Assembly: GCA_030626465.1 (NCBI GenBank)
Contig: DAOUOU010000110.1
Coordinates: 1-8,930, forward strand
DNA length: 8,930 bases
Direction: 5' to 3'
From: Bacteroidales bacterium
GTDB lineage: Bacteria; Bacteroidota; Bacteroidia; Bacteroidales; UBA10428
Part shown: piece by piece, positions 7,281 through 8,930 of the stretch
How positions within the stretch are numbered: the first letter of the stretch is position 1
How the letters are laid out: each line of letters opens with the position of its first letter
Translations under genes and position numbers: made by a program
Notes under the pieces: generated by a model
What the model was told of the DNA's origin: nothing
The model's input: the letters and a program-made list of their open reading frames with translations, nothing else
The model's database searches: none

Positions 7281-7284
7281 TTAA
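7281..7284. repeat. Left copy of the 4-bp target duplication (TTAA)
   Basis: TTAA immediately precedes the left terminal inverted repeat and recurs directly after the right one at 8769-8772. A TTAA duplication fits the YTAR preference common in the IS5 family. Because TTAA is self-complementary, it could instead be counted as part of a 22-bp inverted repeat. Confidence 0.5.
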
Positions 7285-7302
7285 TTAGTCCGTCCTGAAA
7301 AA
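7285..7302 (+). repeat. Left terminal inverted repeat of the insertion sequence
   Basis: The sequence is TTAGTccgtCCTGAAAAA, with upper case marking the 14 bases that match the reverse complement of 8751-8768. Confidence 0.6.
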
Positions 7303-7363
7303 AGCCACAACACATTGATAATTAGTGATATAATGTTGATAAATAGTTGATTTGTATCAGTTT

Positions 7364-7407
7364 ATTTTGCAAGCTTTTTTCTAAATTGGTATAAAACCTT
7401 GCAAAAT
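7364..7407 (+). promoter_or_regulatory. Inverted repeat overlapping the transposase start codon
   Basis: ATTTTGCAAG (7364-7373) and CTTGCAAAAT (7398-7407) are perfect 10-bp inverted arms with a 24-base spacer. The right arm contains the first two bases of the ATG at 7406 and everything just before it. In RNA the hairpin would occlude the ribosome-binding region. As DNA it could be a transposase binding site. Sequestration of the start on read-through transcripts is a known IS strategy; its use here is an inference. Confidence 0.4.
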
Positions 7408-8764
7408 GATCGGAAAAACAGACAAGACACCGCAATTGAATATGTTCCAGGTTCCAATCTTACAGTTCATTAATAAAGATCATGAGCTCTACAAGTTAGC
7501 AGAGCGGATCAACTGGGATGAGTTGGAGCAGGATTTATCTGAGTATTACTGTGTAGATAACGGAAGACCATCAATACCTATTCGGAAAATAGTCGGGGTC
7601 ATCCTGCTGAAAAGGATGTTTAATGAGAGTGATGAAAGTGTAGTAGACAAGTGGAGGGAAAATCCTTACTGGCAGTACTTTTGCGGGGAGGTAAATTTCC
7701 AGCATCATTGGCCTTTTGATCCCACTGAACTGATCAAGTTCAGGCAACGCATGAATGAAAAAGGAATGGAGAGGATCCTGAAACTGTCCATTGATCTGTT
7801 TGAGCGGAAGGAGATCCAGGAGAAGCAGGTTTTAGTAGATACCACGGTCCAGGAAAAGAATATCACTTATCCAACTGATACCAAGCTACAGAAGAAGATC
7901 ATTGAAAATTGTAGGGACATTGCCAAAGACGAAGGCATAACACTTCGCCAGAGTTACAAACGCACCTTAAAGCAATTAATGATAGATCAGCGTTTTCGTG
8001 AACATCCAAAAAGGCGAAAAAAAGCAAATGCTGCAGCCAGAAAGATAAAGGTGATTGCCGGACGAGTAGTAAGGGATCTGGAGAGGAAGTTTAATGATAA
8101 GCAGTTAGGTCGGTATGAGCAAGATCTTTTGCTTTTCAACCTGATTTTGAGTCAAAAACAAAAAGATCAGAATAAAATTTACAGTCTTCATGAACCTGAA
8201 GTGAGATGCATCGCAAAAGGGAAAGAGGCGAAAAAATATGAGTTTGGCAATAAGGTATCCATTGTGAAAACCATGAAGTCAGGTATTATCATTGGAGCAT
8301 TATCATTTACCGATAATCCGTATGATACCGACACGCTGGATCCACAACTGCGACAGGTAGAGAGATTAACCAGCCGACTTCCGGAAACTGCAATTGCTGA
8401 CAGAGGATACAGAGGAAAGAAGAAAATACTAGGCACAGAGATACGGATACCGGGTAAGCTACCGGCTTATGCCACAAATTATCAAAAACAGAAAGCACGC
8501 AAATACTTCAGAGCAAGGGCAGGCATTGAACCTGTGATCGGGCATATAAAACATGACCATAGAATGATCAAAAACTATCTCAGCGGAATCCAGGGAGATG
8601 CAATAAATACTCTACTAGCAGCCACGGGGTTTAATCTGATGAAAATGCTGCGAAGGATCAAGGCAGAATCCATTTGTTTTTGCCTTAAATTACTTGAGAC
8701 ACTGGAAAATAAAATAAAAACGAAAATACTAATCTGGAAAAACCAATGGGTTTTTCAGGTTTAA
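7406..8764 (+). CDS. IS5-family DDE transposase
   Basis: The 452-residue enzyme would cut and join the ends of the insertion sequence. The N-terminal part (about 10-120) has the DUF772-type transposase domain: GRPSIPIRKIVGVILLK, then ENPYWQYFCGEVNF and the KFRQRM segment. The catalytic triad of the RNase H-like DDE fold is visible: Asp145 in VLVDTT, Asp332 in IADRGYRG and Glu375 in AGIEPVIGHIKHDHRM. A basic insertion with KRRKKANAAARK lies near 202-213, between the first and second Asp. No stop or frameshift breaks the frame, so it may be active. The ATG at 7406 sits in an inverted repeat. The last codons (FQV stop) are read from the right terminal repeat, which supports the border. IS5-like is my best family call; the subgroup is not resolved. 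Confidence 0.93.
   Translation: MIGKTDKTPQLNMFQVPILQFINKDHELYKLAERINWDELEQDLSEYYCVDNGRPSIPIRKIVGVILLKRMFNESDESVVDKWRENPYWQYFCGEVNFQHHWPFDPTELIKFRQRMNEKGMERILKLSIDLFERKEIQEKQVLVDTTVQEKNITYPTDTKLQKKIIENCRDIAKDEGITLRQSYKRTLKQLMIDQRFREHPKRRKKANAAARKIKVIAGRVVRDLERKFNDKQLGRYEQDLLLFNLILSQKQKDQNKIYSLHEPEVRCIAKGKEAKKYEFGNKVSIVKTMKSGIIIGALSFTDNPYDTDTLDPQLRQVERLTSRLPETAIADRGYRGKKKILGTEIRIPGKLPAYATNYQKQKARKYFRARAGIEPVIGHIKHDHRMIKNYLSGIQGDAINTLLAATGFNLMKMLRRIKAESICFCLKLLETLENKIKTKILIWKNQWVFQV
8734..8758 (+). repeat. Subterminal hairpin at the right end of the insertion sequence
   Basis: CTGgAAAAACC (8734-8744) pairs with GGTTTTTCAG (8749-8758) around an AATG loop, giving ten base pairs with one bulged G. 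The right arm is part of the terminal repeat and the hairpin lies in the last transposase codons. It lacks a clear U-tract immediately after, so it is at best a weak terminator. Confidence 0.4.
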
Positions 8765-8768
8765 CTAA
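8751..8768 (-). repeat. Right terminal inverted repeat of the insertion sequence
   Basis: Read on the minus strand the sequence is TTAGTtaaaCCTGAAAAA, matching the left repeat at 14 of 18 positions. The transposase stop codon (8762-8764) falls in its non-matching and outer part. Confidence 0.6.
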
Positions 8769-8772
8769 TTAA
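8769..8772. repeat. Right copy of the 4-bp target duplication (TTAA)
   Basis: This is the direct partner of TTAA at 7281-7284. Joining the flanks here rebuilds the presumed empty site, ...gatatTTAAaaccg..., placing the downstream lipoprotein start about 12 bp from the insertion point. Confidence 0.5.
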
Positions 8773-8784
8773 AACCGTATAATC

Positions 8785-8930
8785 ATGGAAAAGAATAAAA
8801 TTGTCCATAGAGCAATTCTTTTAATGTTGATTGCCATTACATTAATCCAGTGCAGCAAACCTGAATCAAAGGCTCAGTCCAACAGCTTAAAAGTCTTAAA
8901 TGATTCCTCGTTGATTGCATATGATCCAAT
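8785..8930 (+). CDS. 5' end of a lipoprotein gene (partial, leaves the window)
   Basis: Forty-eight codons are visible. The product starts with a basic segment (MEKNKIVHR), a hydrophobic run (AILLMLIAITL) and the lipobox LIQC, so Cys23 is the predicted lipidated residue. The following SKPESK lacks the compact K-(D/E)2 export signal, so surface location is not predicted. The rest (SNSLKVLNDSSLIAYDP) shows no recognisable domain. The gene begins 12 bp after the insertion-sequence target duplication, so its native promoter has probably been pushed about 1.5 kb away and any expression may now depend on the IS. The function is unknown. Confidence 0.75.
   Translation, partial: MEKNKIVHRAILLMLIAITLIQCSKPESKAQSNSLKVLNDSSLIAYDP

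Larger units (their letters stand above)
7285..8768 (+). mobile_element. IS5-type insertion sequence, about 1484 bp, apparently intact
   Basis: The element is bounded by 18-bp imperfect terminal inverted repeats (7285-7302 and 8751-8768, 14 of 18 matching) and by direct TTAA copies on both sides. It contains one full-length DDE transposase gene, whose stop codon lies inside the right repeat. Length, single reading frame, short repeats and a 4-bp YTAR-type duplication all fit the IS5 family. The ends were found by eye and the four central repeat positions differ, so the exact borders deserve a check against other copies. Confidence 0.65.

Noticed and set aside
7205..7315. Leftward 36-codon open frame with an ATG at 7315 and a hydrophobic stretch resembling a small membrane protein (ending RSWLTPEKD).
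   Set aside because: It crosses the left border of the insertion sequence. When the flanks are rejoined without the IS, the frame meets a TGA within a few codons and keeps only an internal ATG. It is most likely an accidental fusion frame in AT-rich DNA.

Overview
The window looks like chromosomal DNA of a Bacteroidota bacterium. It is AT-rich and has few Shine-Dalgarno-like sites. It carries one perfect Bacteroidota-type -7 box (TAnnTTTG), lipoproteins of Bacteroidota style, and parts of the type IX secretion system (T9SS), which is confined to this phylum. I cannot place it at genus level.

Layout from left to right. (1) At 1-48 lies the 5' end of a leftward gene encoding a signal peptide, with a good promoter box at 97-104. 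(2) At 331-1587 is a predicted surface lipoprotein, closed by a textbook terminator at 1617-1654. (3) At 1723-3531, on the minus strand, is a secreted multi-PKD protein ending in a T9SS type B sorting domain. (4) Diverging from it across a 244-bp gap is a two-gene operon: a PorP/SprF-like outer-membrane protein (3776-4795) overlapping by 14 bp a TPR/beta-propeller/OmpA protein of PorE-like architecture (4782-6893). (5) At 6894-7284 is a gene-poor stretch: a 29-codon coding-like remnant (minus strand), then two copies of a 56-bp repeat, the second split by a 31-bp GC-rich palindromic insert. (6) At 7285-8768 is an apparently intact IS5-type insertion sequence with one DDE transposase, imperfect 18-bp terminal inverted repeats and a TTAA duplication. 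(7) At 8785, running off the right edge, another lipoprotein gene starts 12 bp after the IS target duplication.

The central block reads as one functional unit. The PKD protein would be exported by the T9SS through its C-terminal type B domain. The PorP/SprF-like protein would be its dedicated outer-membrane partner or anchor. The OmpA-domain protein would tie the assembly to peptidoglycan. The right part is a mobile, decaying region in which the IS has probably separated the last lipoprotein gene from its native upstream sequence.

I see no CRISPR array, tRNA, rRNA, riboswitch or defence system. The most interesting items are the cargo/partner/anchor module, two nine-base homopolymer runs inside the cargo signal peptide, the palindrome insert visible against its empty sister repeat, and the coding remnant that ends exactly where the repeats begin.
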